A stretch of 64,000 nt of DNA from NCBI RefSeq assembly GCF_026151655.1, contig NZ_JAMQPN010000002.1, positions 372,001-436,000 on the forward strand. Reading direction: 5' to 3'. This stretch comes from Leptospira soteropolitanensis (GTDB lineage Bacteria > Spirochaetota > Leptospiria > Leptospirales > Leptospiraceae). Position numbers and translations under genes: made by a program. Positions 1-10,189 of this stretch are shown piece after piece; the stretch's first letter is position 1, and each line of letters opens with the position of its first letter. Below the pieces are notes generated by a model. The model was not told the DNA's origin and did no database searches. It saw only the letters and a program-made list of their open reading frames with translations.

Positions 1-1
1 A

Positions 2-610
2 AATACTGTTTCTGCAATGAAAGAAATTGCAGATAAAATTTCTATCATAGAAGACATTGCATACCAAACCAACTTACTCGCATTAAATGCTGCCATAGAA
101 GCGGCAAGAGCTGGTGAACATGGAAAAGGATTTGCAGTAGTTGCTTCTGAAGTGAGAAAATTGGCAGAACGTTCACAAAAATCAGCGAACGAAATTGGAA
201 GTTTGGCTGGGAGTTCGGTACAAATAGCCGAGTCCGCAGGAAAACTTATCGAAGAAATTGTTCCAGCTATCAATAAAACAGCAGACCTTGTCCAGGAAAT
301 CACTGCAGCAAGCCAGGAACAATCTTCTGGTGTCAATGAAGTCAATAAAGCAATGGGCCAACTCGACCAGGTTTCTCAACAATCAGCCAGTGCCTCGGAA
401 GAATTAGCTGCCATTGCAGAAGAATTGCAAGCACAGGCAGAAAAACTTCTCTCGTCGATTAGTTTCTTTAAATTAGGAAAACAGGCAGGATTCCAATCGG
501 TAGTAGATTCAAAACACTCTAAACAGGTAAAAACAACTACGAGATTACAAACTCCAAATGCCAGAAAAACGGAACCGGCAGATGAACATAATAAGTTCCA
601 AAAGTATTAA
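2..610 (+). CDS. methyl-accepting chemotaxis protein, C-terminal part (cut by window edge)
   Basis: The frame is open from base 2, so the first ATG at 17 is internal and the gene begins outside the window. The visible ~200 residues hold the highly conserved hairpin tip of the cytoplasmic signalling domain ([21 protein letters not shown], followed by [16 protein letters not shown]). This tip binds CheA and CheW. Long heptad-rich helices follow, with a Gln/Ser/Glu-rich stretch that could contain methylation sites, and then a short polar tail. The sensor domain and membrane segments are not visible, so the ligand is unknown. It lies 13 bp upstream of cheW in the same direction, which suggests one operon. 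Confidence 0.93.
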   Translation, partial: NTVSAMKEIADKISIIEDIAYQTNLLALNAAIEAARAGEHGKGFAVVASEVRKLAERSQKSANEIGSLAGSSVQIAESAGKLIEEIVPAINKTADLVQEITAASQEQSSGVNEVNKAMGQLDQVSQQSASASEELAAIAEELQAQAEKLLSSISFFKLGKQAGFQSVVDSKHSKQVKTTTRLQTPNARKTEPADEHNKFQKY

Positions 611-623
611 GTAGGTTACCAAT

Positions 624-1100
624 ATGCAGGAACTCCAATACTTAACCTTCCAGATTTCCGAGGAACTATTTGGTTTGGGAATCTTATACATCAAAGAGAT
701 CATTGAATATGAATCAGTGACCCATGTACCTATGATGCCGGAATACATTCCTGGTGTTATTAACCTTCGAGGGAATGTTGTTCCTGTCATCGATCTCAAT
801 ATGAGGTTCTACAAAAGAAAAACAGAAACTAATCGCAAGACGTGTATCATCATTACAGAAATAAAATTGGAAAATGAAATTGTTGATGTTGGCCTACTAG
901 TGGATGCAGTAAACGAAGTGGTAGATATTCCACCTGAATCAATAGAGGAACCTCCTAGTTTTGGATCCAAGATTCGATTGGATTTTATCCAAGGACTTGG
1001 AAAATTAGAGAACAAATTTGTAATCATCTTAAAAGTGAATCAAATTTTGGAACTTTCAGAGTTACAGGCAATTCAAGAAACATCAGTTAATGTTAATTAA
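624..1100 (+). CDS. cheW: chemotaxis coupling protein CheW
   Basis: This 158-residue protein matches the CheW fold over its full length. It starts LTFQISEELFGLGILYIKEIIEY and contains the typical VPMMPEYIPGVINLRGNVVPVIDL core near residues 36-58. The C-terminal half (FIQGLGKLENKFVIILKV) is also typical. CheW bridges chemoreceptors to the kinase CheA at the cell poles. It lies between the receptor gene and cheD; cheD begins on the base after its stop codon. No CheA or CheY gene is visible in the window, so they must be encoded elsewhere, perhaps just upstream. Confidence 0.95.
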   Translation: MQELQYLTFQISEELFGLGILYIKEIIEYESVTHVPMMPEYIPGVINLRGNVVPVIDLNMRFYKRKTETNRKTCIIITEIKLENEIVDVGLLVDAVNEVVDIPPESIEEPPSFGSKIRLDFIQGLGKLENKFVIILKVNQILELSELQAIQETSVNVN

Positions 1101-1589
1101 ATGGAAGCACCGAAGGAAGTTATTGACCGTTTTCTAAATCCAGGAGAAATTTTCTTCGGTGGACCAGAATTTAGGGTAAGGACTTTACTTGGTTCTTGTG
1201 TATCCATCGTTTTATGGCATCCGAATCGTCATATTGGGGGGTTGTGTCACTACCTACTCCCCATGCCGGCTGATATTCACTCAGAAAAAACGCATAAATA
1301 TGGCATTGATGCCGTTTCCTTTTTTTTATCTGAAATTAAAAAATACAGATCACAACCAAGCGAATATTACGCGAAAGTATTTGGTGGATCAAATATGTTT
1401 CTTCACGAAGAAAGGGAAATTTTAAAAAATAATTCAGCTTCTCATGTAGGTGCAAGAAATGCAGAATTTGCTAAAAAGATTTTAGATGATAAAGGTATAA
1501 AAATTATTTCAGAGGATACTGGCGGAAACTTATCGCGAAAGATTTATTTTAGCGTCTGGGACGGCGAAGTTTGGGTAGAAAAAAAGTAA
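1101..1589 (+). CDS. cheD: chemoreceptor glutamine deamidase CheD
   Basis: This 162-residue protein has the CheD signature [11 protein letters not shown] and, 17 residues after the cysteine, GGLCHYLLP. This gives the catalytic Cys33 and His50 with the spacing of characterised CheD enzymes. CheD deamidates receptor glutamines, preparing methylation sites, and in some bacteria it feeds back through CheC. No CheC gene is seen here. The position of the conserved catalytic-site Thr is occupied by Arg27 in my hand alignment, with Thr28 next to it. The ATG directly abuts the cheW stop codon, so the two are probably translationally coupled. Confidence 0.93.
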   Translation: MEAPKEVIDRFLNPGEIFFGGPEFRVRTLLGSCVSIVLWHPNRHIGGLCHYLLPMPADIHSEKTHKYGIDAVSFFLSEIKKYRSQPSEYYAKVFGGSNMFLHEEREILKNNSASHVGARNAEFAKKILDDKGIKIISEDTGGNLSRKIYFSVWDGEVWVEKK

Positions 1590-1593
1590 TCAT

Positions 1594-2646
1594 ATGAAAA
1601 AAATCAAGGTATTTGTCATCGATGATTCAGCTGTCGTAAGACAGGTTCTAACAGAAATATTCAAATCAGATTCTAATTTTGAATTTTTGGGAAGTGCCTC
1701 TGACCCTATTTTTGCCTTAGATAAAATGAATAATCATTGGCCAGATGTGATTGTCTTAGATATCGAAATGCCAAGAATGGATGGTCTCTCTTTTCTAAAA
1801 AAAATTATGGAAGAAAGGCCAACACCAGTGGTTATTTGTTCCACTTTGACCGCCGAAGGTTCCGATACGGCAATGCTTGCAATGAGTCTCGGAGCTTGTG
1901 ATATCATTACAAAACCGAAAATAGGACTAAAAGACTTTTTAAATGAAAGTACGATGGAACTCACAGATGCAGTATTGGCAGCAGCATCCGTTTCCTTAAA
2001 AGCACTTCCATCATTATCCTCACAAAAACAATTCACTATTAAATCAGATAAAAAACAAGATATCTCCCAACTCCAAGCTACAGAAAAAATTGTCGCGATT
2101 GGAACTTCCACTGGAGGAACGATCGCGTTAGAAGAAGTTCTCACAAAACTTCCGAGAGATAAAACGCCAGGGATAGTGATCGTTCAACATATGCCGGAAA
2201 AATTTACAGAAACCTTTGCTAAACGTTTAGATTCCATTTGTGAAATTAACGTTAGAGAAGCTAAAGATGGAGACCGTGTGGTAAGAGGACTTGCACTCAT
2301 TGCACCCGGAAATCGACATATGACAGTGAAACGTTCTGGTGCTCAGTACTTTGTAGAAGTGGCAGATGGACCGCTAGTGAATCGACACAAACCATCCGTG
2401 GATGTATTATTTCGCTCTGTCGCAAGACAAGCTGGTAAAAATTCGAAAGGGATCATCATGACTGGAATGGGAGATGACGGTGCTTCGGGACTTCTTGAGA
2501 TGAAAGAAGCTGGCGCCGACACGATTGCTCAAAATGAAGAAACATCCGTTGTGTTTGGAATGCCTAGGGAAGCGATCAAGAGAGGAGGTGTAAACCACAT
2601 CCTCCCTCTTTCGGAAATTTACAAAACAATTGTGGGTTACGGCTGA
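1594..2646 (+). CDS. cheB: chemotaxis response regulator / protein-glutamate methylesterase CheB
   Basis: This 350-residue protein has an N-terminal receiver domain with the acidic pair Asp10/Asp11 and the phosphorylation site Asp56 ([11 protein letters not shown]). A linker covers about residues 125-160. The C-terminal methylesterase domain carries the catalytic triad Ser172 (GTSTGG), His199 (QHMP) and Asp295 (GMGDDG). CheB removes methyl groups from, and can deamidate, chemoreceptors when phosphorylated by CheA. It is the last gene of the mcp-cheW-cheD-cheB run. Its stop codon directly abuts the stop codon of the convergent carboxylase gene, leaving no room for a separate terminator. Confidence 0.96.
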   Translation: MKKIKVFVIDDSAVVRQVLTEIFKSDSNFEFLGSASDPIFALDKMNNHWPDVIVLDIEMPRMDGLSFLKKIMEERPTPVVICSTLTAEGSDTAMLAMSLGACDIITKPKIGLKDFLNESTMELTDAVLAAASVSLKALPSLSSQKQFTIKSDKKQDISQLQATEKIVAIGTSTGGTIALEEVLTKLPRDKTPGIVIVQHMPEKFTETFAKRLDSICEINVREAKDGDRVVRGLALIAPGNRHMTVKRSGAQYFVEVADGPLVNRHKPSVDVLFRSVARQAGKNSKGIIMTGMGDDGASGLLEMKEAGADTIAQNEETSVVFGMPREAIKRGGVNHILPLSEIYKTIVGYG

Positions 2647-5400
2647 TTAGCCGAGACCCAATTCCTTTGTCACTTTTACTTTTCTTGTTCGAATTTCTTC
2701 AGGTGATTCTTCCTTTAGAATTTCATCTGGTTTGATTTTGAAGATGGGTTGTGCTTTCGTCACAATTTTCCCGTCAGAATCTACCATCAGATTTTTCACA
2801 ACCGTACCACTCACTGGAGCTAAGATCTTATTAAACATCTTCATTACTTCAATGATAAAGAGTGGTTGGCCTGCTTGAAAGTGATCCCCTTCATTAATGA
2901 GTGGTGGAAGATTTGGTGCTTCCTTCGAGTAGAACATTCCACCCATCGGAGCCACAATTTCATCTCCAGACATTTTTGGCGGAGGGTTCAATGTTTTGAT
3001 GTATGCATCCCTTGTATCTTTGTTTTTGAATTCATCCGGTACTACACCTTCCAAATCAGCATTCACATCCAAACCAAAGAAATTGGATTTGATTCCGATT
3101 TTGGGAAGTAAAAGTAGTGTTTCAAGACCAGCTTGAAATCCATTATGGCTTGCCACAGAAGCATTCCAAAGATCATCAGAAAGTGACTTAGAAGGATTTT
3201 TACCTTTAGCAAGTGCTTCTGATAACTCTTTCCAAGAACTAAGCCCTGTTCGATTCGATAGTTCGGAATAGAAAGCTTTCGCTTCATTTAGCAAACTTGC
3301 ATCATGATCCCAAATTTTTTCCGAACTTGCTTTTTCTTCCGTTGTATCTAGATTCAAATAATAATACAAAGAATCCAAAAATTGGATTGGGTTCTCACAG
3401 AAAGCCACATTGTTCCCAGTACGGGTCCATAGTTTTCCATCGAAATAGCCAAGGAATCCACCTAGAAGATGAGGGTTTGCAAGAAGGCGTTCTAAAGGTC
3501 GAATGACAAGGGTCATCTTTTTGTTTAGAATTTTCTTTAGATCTGGGTCAGAAGCCTTCGTTTTTTCGGACCAAAGGTATTCTAAATCCAAATCATTGAT
3601 AATGGATTGCAAAGCTCCAATTCCTGCCAAATAGGAAATCATAAACGCAGTAGATGGTTTGAACATCGCGTCTTTACCCAAAATCCATTGGATGAGTCCA
3701 TAATGAACAAGTAAATTGGTTTCTAAGTTTTGTCCTCTAAGCTCTGTTTTGCGAAGAATGTTTCCCAAAATTTCCAAATTTTCTGTTCGGCTAGTTCCAT
3801 AAGAAACAATGAGAGCCACGTTCGAATCATAAGCACCCGCTAGGTTATAATGTACAAAGGCCCCTGTATCCGGGTTACGGGTACAAATACCTTGGTCATC
3901 CCTGATTTCCTCAGGAAGTGCCTTGGACCAGTTTTGGATGATCCCACCCGCATGCGGTTGAAGAGCACGGTTGGTGGCATTGATCCGAACCTCAGCACCA
4001 GATACATTTCGTAAAATTCTCTCAGGTTTTGGAACCCTAGGTCCGTGGATAGAAAGAACTGCCATTGCTTCCACTAGAGAGTCAATGTAAAAAAAGTCAT
4101 TTGGATCGTTGGGATTGGTGAACCTCATTTTGTACACCATTTCCGTAACGCGATGCTCCACCTGAATCCTTGTGTTTACTTCCATAAAGAAGAAACTATT
4201 TCCTTCCACAATACACTCAAAAGTAGAAACAGAATTCAAACGAATGGCTTTACCAAACACTTCAGCTTGGTGTTCCATATCTTTTAAAGTTTGTACATCT
4301 TTGTCGAGGATGGCCGCTTTTTTTGAATTTGAGGAACGAACTAAATCAGCTTCTTTTTGAAGTAATTCTACCGTTTGGGAAATTTCCAAAAGTTTTTGTT
4401 CGTGCATCTGCAAAGAACAATCACGACCCCCAAGAGACAATGACCATTCCCCGTTACCGATAAGTTGGATTTCGTTATGGCGGGTGTTTTCAATGTTTAG
4501 TTCGATTAGGAAGTTTCTGTTCGAACCAACAGCAGTCACTTTTGATTCTGCAAGAATTTCCATAACGGCAGCATCAATTTCTGACTTATCGCTGATGACA
4601 CGTTGCCCTTTTCCACCACCACCACCGATGTATTTGAATCGGATTCGTTTGCCAGGATATTTCTTCCAAATATCCTCACAAAGTATGGTAGACTCTTTTT
4701 GTAAGTCTGGAATGGAAGTGATGTCTATGGTTTTTTCATAGGATAGTTGGAGTAAGTCTTCCGCATTGTCTTCCAATGAGCGAGAATCGTTAAAAGAAAA
4801 AGATATATTATTTTCCTTTGCAACTTTAAGAAGTCCATCTTTGGAATTTCCCGTTTTACGAAGTAAGGCAAGGGCCGTGATATTATCAACACCAGGCGTT
4901 ACCGATACATTCAGACTTCTTGCAAGTTTTTTTGCTTCATCTTTTGCACCTGCACCCTTAGCAACATGGGAACTTGGTCCCATAAAGACGATGCCTGCTT
5001 TTTCGATGGCTTCAATGAATTCCGCATCTTCAGCCATAAATCCGTAACCAGCAAAGATATGGGTGTATCCATTGTCTTTTGCCATTCCAATGATTTGGTG
5101 AATGCGTTGTTCTTTCTCTTCTTTCCCTGCTCCCATATAATCGGGAACTCGGTGGATGTTTTCTGGGAATCGAAAGTTACGAAGCTCTGGAGCCAGGGCT
5201 TTTGGATAAACAATAGAATCTTTTTCGGAAAGTAAAATTCCATATTCTTTTACACCAATGGCATCAAAGACATCCATAGTTTCTTTACGAACAGGTCCAC
5301 GGCACACGATGAGGCATTTGATGGATTCCACACTAAAGGAACGAATCCATGCGGACTCGGACTCTTGGAACTGAATGCGTTTTAAATTCTTATCTAACAT
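2647..5400 (-). CDS. biotin carboxylase / biotin carboxyl carrier fusion subunit of an acyl-CoA carboxylase
   Basis: This 917-residue protein has a biotin-carboxylase ATP-grasp core: an N-terminal domain, the glycine-rich loop KYIGGGGGKGQRVI, and the signature EVNTRIQVEHRVTEM. Its C-terminal ~80 residues form a biotinyl domain with EVMKM, where Lys854 would carry biotin. The core is longer than ordinary AccC (~450 residues): there is extra sequence at about residues 190-265 before the glycine-rich loop, and about 250 residues without recognisable motifs between the carboxylase and biotinyl domains. It lies 5 bp after the carboxyltransferase gene on the same strand, so the pair should form one acetyl/propionyl-type carboxylase. 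The substrate cannot be told from sequence. Confidence 0.88.
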   Translation of the reverse strand: MLDKNLKRIQFQESESAWIRSFSVESIKCLIVCRGPVRKETMDVFDAIGVKEYGILLSEKDSIVYPKALAPELRNFRFPENIHRVPDYMGAGKEEKEQRIHQIIGMAKDNGYTHIFAGYGFMAEDAEFIEAIEKAGIVFMGPSSHVAKGAGAKDEAKKLARSLNVSVTPGVDNITALALLRKTGNSKDGLLKVAKENNISFSFNDSRSLEDNAEDLLQLSYEKTIDITSIPDLQKESTILCEDIWKKYPGKRIRFKYIGGGGGKGQRVISDKSEIDAAVMEILAESKVTAVGSNRNFLIELNIENTRHNEIQLIGNGEWSLSLGGRDCSLQMHEQKLLEISQTVELLQKEADLVRSSNSKKAAILDKDVQTLKDMEHQAEVFGKAIRLNSVSTFECIVEGNSFFFMEVNTRIQVEHRVTEMVYKMRFTNPNDPNDFFYIDSLVEAMAVLSIHGPRVPKPERILRNVSGAEVRINATNRALQPHAGGIIQNWSKALPEEIRDDQGICTRNPDTGAFVHYNLAGAYDSNVALIVSYGTSRTENLEILGNILRKTELRGQNLETNLLVHYGLIQWILGKDAMFKPSTAFMISYLAGIGALQSIINDLDLEYLWSEKTKASDPDLKKILNKKMTLVIRPLERLLANPHLLGGFLGYFDGKLWTRTGNNVAFCENPIQFLDSLYYYLNLDTTEEKASSEKIWDHDASLLNEAKAFYSELSNRTGLSSWKELSEALAKGKNPSKSLSDDLWNASVASHNGFQAGLETLLLLPKIGIKSNFFGLDVNADLEGVVPDEFKNKDTRDAYIKTLNPPPKMSGDEIVAPMGGMFYSKEAPNLPPLINEGDHFQAGQPLFIIEVMKMFNKILAPVSGTVVKNLMVDSDGKIVTKAQPIFKIKPDEILKEESPEEIRTRKVKVTKELGLG

Positions 5401-5405
5401 GGAAA

Positions 5406-7052
5406 TTATTCAAACTCCCTTTGAGGACCGGACATTTCCGCCGGTTTGTATTTTGACATTAGGAAATTCAAGTTTTTCGATAATACGTTTCTTGTATAAC
5501 CTGGTAAGATGATGGAGGAAACAGAACCAAGAGAAAGTGCTTCTTTCGGATTCATGAGTTCTTTTTCGTATCGTTGTCCGATTTCAAAAAGTTTAGCATC
5601 GCGAACGGCGGCGGCTTCTTTTTCACTCATTCCCTTTTTCACATTAGCCAAAAACTCTTTTTGGATACTGGTGATTTCATCTTTATAAACATACTCTTTT
5701 CCAGCAGGGCCCATAACCGCAATCCTTGCAGTCGGAAGCGCAAACACCATAGAAGCTCCCGTAAAATAGGAGTTAAATGTTGCATAAGCACCACCAAACG
5801 CATTACGAATGATGAGAGTGAGTCTTGGAGTTCTAAGGTCAATGATTGAATCGAGAAGTTTTCTACCTTCAAGAACGATACCATTATGTTCTTGGTCACG
5901 ACCTGGTAAAAATCCCGTTGTATCTTCTACAAAAACCATTGGAATATTGTATAAGTTACAGAATCTTACAAAACGAGTTCCTTTGCGAGATGCTCCAATA
6001 TCAATCTGTCCCGAAGATACGGCAGAGTTATTGGCAAGAAAACCAACCACATGACCGCCGATACGACCAAAAGCAGTTACGATGTTTCTTGCTCTTTGCG
6101 GTTGTAATTCAAAGAACTCACCATGATCACAGATTTGTTGTAAATAAAGCGTGATATCAAAAGGAGTGTTCATCCCTGTTGGGGAATTAAAAGTTTTTCT
6201 GAAAAGAATGTCTTCTTCGTAAATGAACCTGTCTACCGGATCCGAAGTTGGATAAAACGGCGCAAAACTATGGTTATTATCTGGTAAATACGATAAAAGA
6301 CGAATGGCAGTTCGAAGCGATCCTAATTCATCACCTGTAACAAGATCAACTACTCCTGATTGGCCATGAACTTTTGGCCCACCCAAATCCTCTGCGGAAA
6401 TATCTTCACCCAATACAGACTTAACCACACCAGGTCCGGTAAGACCAAAGAAAGTTCCATCACATTGGATCATAAAAGATCCTTGGCGTGGGAGGTAAGC
6501 CCCTCCACCCGCATTAAAACCAAACATAAGCATGACCGAAGGAACCACACCACTGATTTTACGAAGTGCGGTAAAGGCTTCGGAATATCCGTCCAGTCCA
6601 CCCACTCCCGCAGGAACATAAGCACCTGCAGAGTCGTTCATCCCAATGAGTGGAATTCCGTGGGTTCCAGCCATTTGGATGAGGCGAGCTAGTTTACTTC
6701 CGTTCGTTGCATCCATAGAACCAGCACGAAGGGTGAAGTCGTGTCCGTAGACCGCCACATCGCGGCCTTTGATATTTAAAATTCCGGTTACAATGGAGGC
6801 CCCATCTAAGTTGGGTCCCCAGTTCTGATAAGTGATATTAGGTTCTTCGTCAGTAAGGACTTTGATTCTTTCCCAAACCGTCATACGGTTTTTGGAGTGT
6901 TGGACGCGAATTCTATCTTCGCCGCCACCAAGGAAAGGTTTCTCAATGAGTTCCTTTCCCAGTTTGAGAGCATCATCATAAATTCCGGTTTGGGTTTCCG
7001 GAGCCTTGGATTCTTTGAACGGGTTGTTTAGGGAATACTGCTTGGTTTCCAT
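5406..7052 (-). CDS. acyl-CoA carboxylase carboxyltransferase (beta) subunit
   Basis: This 548-residue protein belongs to the PccB/MccB/AccD5 family of biotin-dependent carboxyltransferases. It has two crotonase-like halves. The N-half holds [34 protein letters not shown] and [18 protein letters not shown]. The C-half holds [26 protein letters not shown], and the acyl-CoA pocket segment [13 protein letters not shown]. It transfers the carboxyl group from biotin on the partner subunit to acetyl-, propionyl- or another acyl-CoA. It is the first gene of a two-gene unit with the biotin subunit. An upstream hairpin (7080-7097) separates it from the STAS gene. Confidence 0.93.
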   Translation of the reverse strand: METKQYSLNNPFKESKAPETQTGIYDDALKLGKELIEKPFLGGGEDRIRVQHSKNRMTVWERIKVLTDEEPNITYQNWGPNLDGASIVTGILNIKGRDVAVYGHDFTLRAGSMDATNGSKLARLIQMAGTHGIPLIGMNDSAGAYVPAGVGGLDGYSEAFTALRKISGVVPSVMLMFGFNAGGGAYLPRQGSFMIQCDGTFFGLTGPGVVKSVLGEDISAEDLGGPKVHGQSGVVDLVTGDELGSLRTAIRLLSYLPDNNHSFAPFYPTSDPVDRFIYEEDILFRKTFNSPTGMNTPFDITLYLQQICDHGEFFELQPQRARNIVTAFGRIGGHVVGFLANNSAVSSGQIDIGASRKGTRFVRFCNLYNIPMVFVEDTTGFLPGRDQEHNGIVLEGRKLLDSIIDLRTPRLTLIIRNAFGGAYATFNSYFTGASMVFALPTARIAVMGPAGKEYVYKDEITSIQKEFLANVKKGMSEKEAAAVRDAKLFEIGQRYEKELMNPKEALSLGSVSSIILPGYTRNVLSKNLNFLMSKYKPAEMSGPQREFE

Positions 7053-7079
7053 AAGTTTTTTTCCAATGTTTTGTTTAGG

Positions 7080-7097
7080 ATCACTTAGAAAAGTGAT
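7080..7097. other. hairpin between the STAS gene and the carboxylase pair
   Basis: A perfect 7-bp inverted repeat (ATCACTT / AAGTGAT) encloses a 4-base loop. It lies just after the STAS stop codon in the direction of transcription. No U-run follows on the - strand, so it is a weak terminator at best. It could instead be a processing or stability element that separates the regulator genes from the carboxylase genes. Confidence 0.4.
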
Positions 7098-7099
7098 TT

Positions 7100-7441
7100 T
7101 TAATTCAGAGCAGAGTCTAAATCAGGATAAATTGTAAATAGCTGCTGCATTCCAATGATATCGAATACTTTTTCTACCGCAGGTTGTAATCCGCAGATAG
7201 AAATGCTTATTTTTTGTTCTTGGCAAAGGCGAAGAGTTGTCACAAGCAACCGAAGTCCGGCAGAAGAGATAAAGGGCACATCGCTTAAATTGAAAACGAC
7301 TGGTTTTCTTGCAGCACTCACAAGAGCCATTAAATCCTTTTCAATTTTATGTGTGTTGTGTACATCCAAATTACCTTGGACATGAACAATCACTTTCTCC
7401 CCAACCGCTTCCGAATGGATTCCAATTTTATCTTCGTTCAT
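7100..7441 (-). CDS. STAS-domain anti-sigma factor antagonist
   Basis: This 113-residue single-domain protein has the pattern of SpoIIAA/RsbV-type antagonists: [21 protein letters not shown], then [18 protein letters not shown]. The second motif holds the phosphorylatable serine (Ser59/Ser60). Such proteins bind an anti-sigma kinase when unphosphorylated and release their target when phosphorylated. Its ATG overlaps the stop of the upstream phosphatase/kinase-fold gene by 4 bp (ATGA), which is strong evidence for coupled translation and for a shared partner-switching circuit. The downstream target is not visible here. Confidence 0.92.
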   Translation of the reverse strand: MNEDKIGIHSEAVGEKVIVHVQGNLDVHNTHKIEKDLMALVSAARKPVVFNLSDVPFISSAGLRLLVTTLRLCQEQKISISICGLQPAVEKVFDIIGMQQLFTIYPDLDSALN

Positions 7442-10185
7442 ACGATAGTTTTCTCCAAATAGGTTATGTTTTGTTTCCCGTTGAAGTCGTAGGACACCTT
7501 GTCCATCAGAGTCTCCATAAGATAAACGCCAAATCCTCCCTTCCGTTCGCCCTTTAAATTGGCTTCTACAGAAGGTTTAGGAACTTTTTTTCTGTCAAAG
7601 GGTTTGCCTTCGTCAATCAGTACAACTTTAAGATTGTCTCCAAGGAGTTCCAACCTGCATTCAAAACTTGGATGACTTAGTTCCGTATCCTTATAACTAT
7701 GCATGACTATATTGGTCGCGGCTTCATCCAAAGATATCAGAATATCATCGAATGCAAAGGGTTTTGTGATTTTCCCTTCTAAATGTTCAGAAATAAAGTC
7801 GCGTAAGTGAGGAATTTCATCTGGGTGAGCAGGAAACACTCTAGAAACCTCAAAGCTCGTGACTTCTGCAAATTTTAAAATCATTACAGTAAAATCGTCG
7901 TATTGCTCTTCCGACCTCGAAAATTTCCGGATATCATCGTAGACTGCCTCAACAATTTTTTGAGAAGAATCAAGCCTTCTTTGGATGATAAACTCAATAA
8001 AACGATCCAGTCCATACTCTTCCTCATCAGGATTTTTTTCTTCGATGGCACCATCCGTGTAAAATACCAAAATGTCGCCTGGTTCGATTTGGATTTCTCC
8101 ACCTTGGTAATTTGTTTGAGGAACGACTCCAAGTGGGGCCCCTTTTCCTTTCAGAAGTTCGAAACTTCCATCGCTACGAATCCAAATCTGGTCGTTGTGG
8201 CCAGCTGACGCAAATTTTAAAGTCCGAGTTCGCCTTTGGTAATTGACTAGAAACAAAGTTACAAACATTCCGGACTGCGAATCTTCATAAATCAATTGGT
8301 TGGCACGAAACAAAAGTTCAGAGGGAGAAATGTCTGTAGTCCGAGATAAAGTTCGAATGATGGAACTAGACATTGCCATAAAGATTGCCGCAGGCAAACT
8401 TTTTCCAGACACATCAGCAACTAGAAAAGAGAACTGATCTTCCCCAAAGGAGTGAAAATCGTAAAAATCACCTGACACTTCTTTGGCGGCAACAGACATA
8501 ACTCCCAAATCAAATAAAGGCGATTGTAACAAAGAATTTGGTAGAATATTATTTTGAATTTTTCTAGTAATTTCGATCTCTTTTTCGATCGATTTTTTTG
8601 TAATGATTTCCTGGTTCAAACGAAGGTTTTCGTAAGCTTTCGCTAAAGGAGAGGAAAGAGTCTTCAACATTCTTAGGTCAGTTTCATTAAAAGAATGGGC
8701 CGATTGTTTTCCGCTGACATAAAGTGCAGCACGTAAATTCCCTCCTCTGGGAGCGATCGGCAAAATCAAAAAATTTTTCTTTAAGGTATAAAACTCAAGT
8801 TCTAAAAAAGATTCCTCAAGCTGTGTAGTAACCACCGCCATCCGAGGATTTCCAGCTTCCATAAGGCTTAAAAAAAGGCGACTCTCTTGCATGGGAAAAA
8901 AAGACTCCCGGACAATGCCAAGTTGTCTTGCATACACTTGGATTCGGTTTTTATTTTTTTCCTCAATGATGACCATACCCGCATCTTCGCATGACAATTC
9001 TTTGGTGAGAATACTCAGAGTTTTTGACATAAGACCCAGTTCATCATGGGATTCTAGTACTGCCTGTCCCAAATCGAAAATGGATTCTAAAGTACTCAGT
9101 TTTTGTTTGAGTTCAAGGTTTGTCACATTCAGGTTATCGAGAAGTCTCGTTTTTTGAATGGCTACTGCACATGCACTGGAAAAAGACAAAAATGTATCAA
9201 TGTCATCTTGACTAAAATTATTTCTGTCAATGGTATTGATCGCTTCAATGACTCCGATCACTTCATCTCCCACAATGAGTGGGCTTGCTAAAATATTTCT
9301 GGTAATAAAATTGGAAGCCTTATCTACATCCCGAAAGACACGGTTGTCATTTTGCGCATCATTTATGATCATGGGCTGTTTTGTTACAGCAACTGTTCCT
9401 GCAATTCCCTGACCTACAGGAACCTTTATTTTTGCAACTTCTTCTCTTTTCTCACCTGTCACTGTATGAAAGAGGAGATACTCTTTTTTATCATCTAACA
9501 AAAGCAAGGAACTAGCCTCAGTTCTAAAAACCGATTTCGCTGATTCCATTACCATTACAAGAACATGTTCCAAGTCAACACTGGTGTTGATAAGAACAGC
9601 CACTCGAATGATCTCTTCTAAAAAATACTGAAGTCGATTGTTATTATTATGAATATTGGCGTTATCAATGAGAAGAAGGATTGAGGTAGTAAGAGAATTA
9701 AAAAACTGAGGTTCCGCTTCTGAAAGGACAGTGTCTTTAAAAAGAGCATTGAGATTGGCACTAAAATAGTTGATTAAGTCTAAATCTTGTTCGGAAAAAT
9801 TTTGGAAATGTTTGATTCCCTCAAGAACCAAAACTCCGAGCGCCAAATCTCCTATCTCATCTCCCACATAACAGGCAATATACGATTCGGCAACAGGTCC
9901 GTCCGAATCTTTGATATGAGATCCTTTTTTAATTAAAATACTTTTTCTGGTTTTAAAAACATGTTTAGCAATAGAACCAGCACTCGATTTGTCACCTACC
10001 AAACCCAAACGGCTCAAGTTTCCCCTTTCATTTCGGAAGTAAAAAGCCGCAGATTTTGCCGAAACTAAGCGTTTTGCTTGACCAAGGATAAAATGGTACA
10101 AGTCATCCAGTTCGGAAGATGAGGAAAGGTAAAATCCGCCTTCGTTATGTTTTCGAATGATCGGCGGAAGAGAGCTTGGTTTCAA
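7438..10185 (-). CDS. GAF-SpoIIE phosphatase with C-terminal anti-sigma HATPase domain
   Basis: This is a 915-residue soluble regulator. Residues ~20-165 are GAF-like. A clearer GAF domain lies at ~190-345 (SSLLLLDDKKEYLLFHTVTGEKREEV, then GQGIAGTVAVTKQPMIINDA), and a third GAF-like region at ~365-515. It is followed by a SpoIIE/PP2C phosphatase with SGDFYDFHSF and VADVSGKSLPAAIFM (metal-binding Asp residues), then FYTDGAIE. The last ~130 residues form a GHKL ATPase of RsbW type (SLDEAATNIVMHSY, GGFGVYLMETLMD). It could thus both phosphorylate and dephosphorylate the adjacent STAS protein. The start is TTG with no clear Shine-Dalgarno sequence, and the next Met is far inside. Confidence 0.9.
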   Translation of the reverse strand: MKPSSLPPIIRKHNEGGFYLSSSSELDDLYHFILGQAKRLVSAKSAAFYFRNERGNLSRLGLVGDKSSAGSIAKHVFKTRKSILIKKGSHIKDSDGPVAESYIACYVGDEIGDLALGVLVLEGIKHFQNFSEQDLDLINYFSANLNALFKDTVLSEAEPQFFNSLTTSILLLIDNANIHNNNNRLQYFLEEIIRVAVLINTSVDLEHVLVMVMESAKSVFRTEASSLLLLDDKKEYLLFHTVTGEKREEVAKIKVPVGQGIAGTVAVTKQPMIINDAQNDNRVFRDVDKASNFITRNILASPLIVGDEVIGVIEAINTIDRNNFSQDDIDTFLSFSSACAVAIQKTRLLDNLNVTNLELKQKLSTLESIFDLGQAVLESHDELGLMSKTLSILTKELSCEDAGMVIIEEKNKNRIQVYARQLGIVRESFFPMQESRLFLSLMEAGNPRMAVVTTQLEESFLELEFYTLKKNFLILPIAPRGGNLRAALYVSGKQSAHSFNETDLRMLKTLSSPLAKAYENLRLNQEIITKKSIEKEIEITRKIQNNILPNSLLQSPLFDLGVMSVAAKEVSGDFYDFHSFGEDQFSFLVADVSGKSLPAAIFMAMSSSIIRTLSRTTDISPSELLFRANQLIYEDSQSGMFVTLFLVNYQRRTRTLKFASAGHNDQIWIRSDGSFELLKGKGAPLGVVPQTNYQGGEIQIEPGDILVFYTDGAIEEKNPDEEEYGLDRFIEFIIQRRLDSSQKIVEAVYDDIRKFSRSEEQYDDFTVMILKFAEVTSFEVSRVFPAHPDEIPHLRDFISEHLEGKITKPFAFDDILISLDEAATNIVMHSYKDTELSHPSFECRLELLGDNLKVVLIDEGKPFDRKKVPKPSVEANLKGERKGGFGVYLMETLMDKVSYDFNGKQNITYLEKTIV

Positions 10186-10189
10186 TGGT

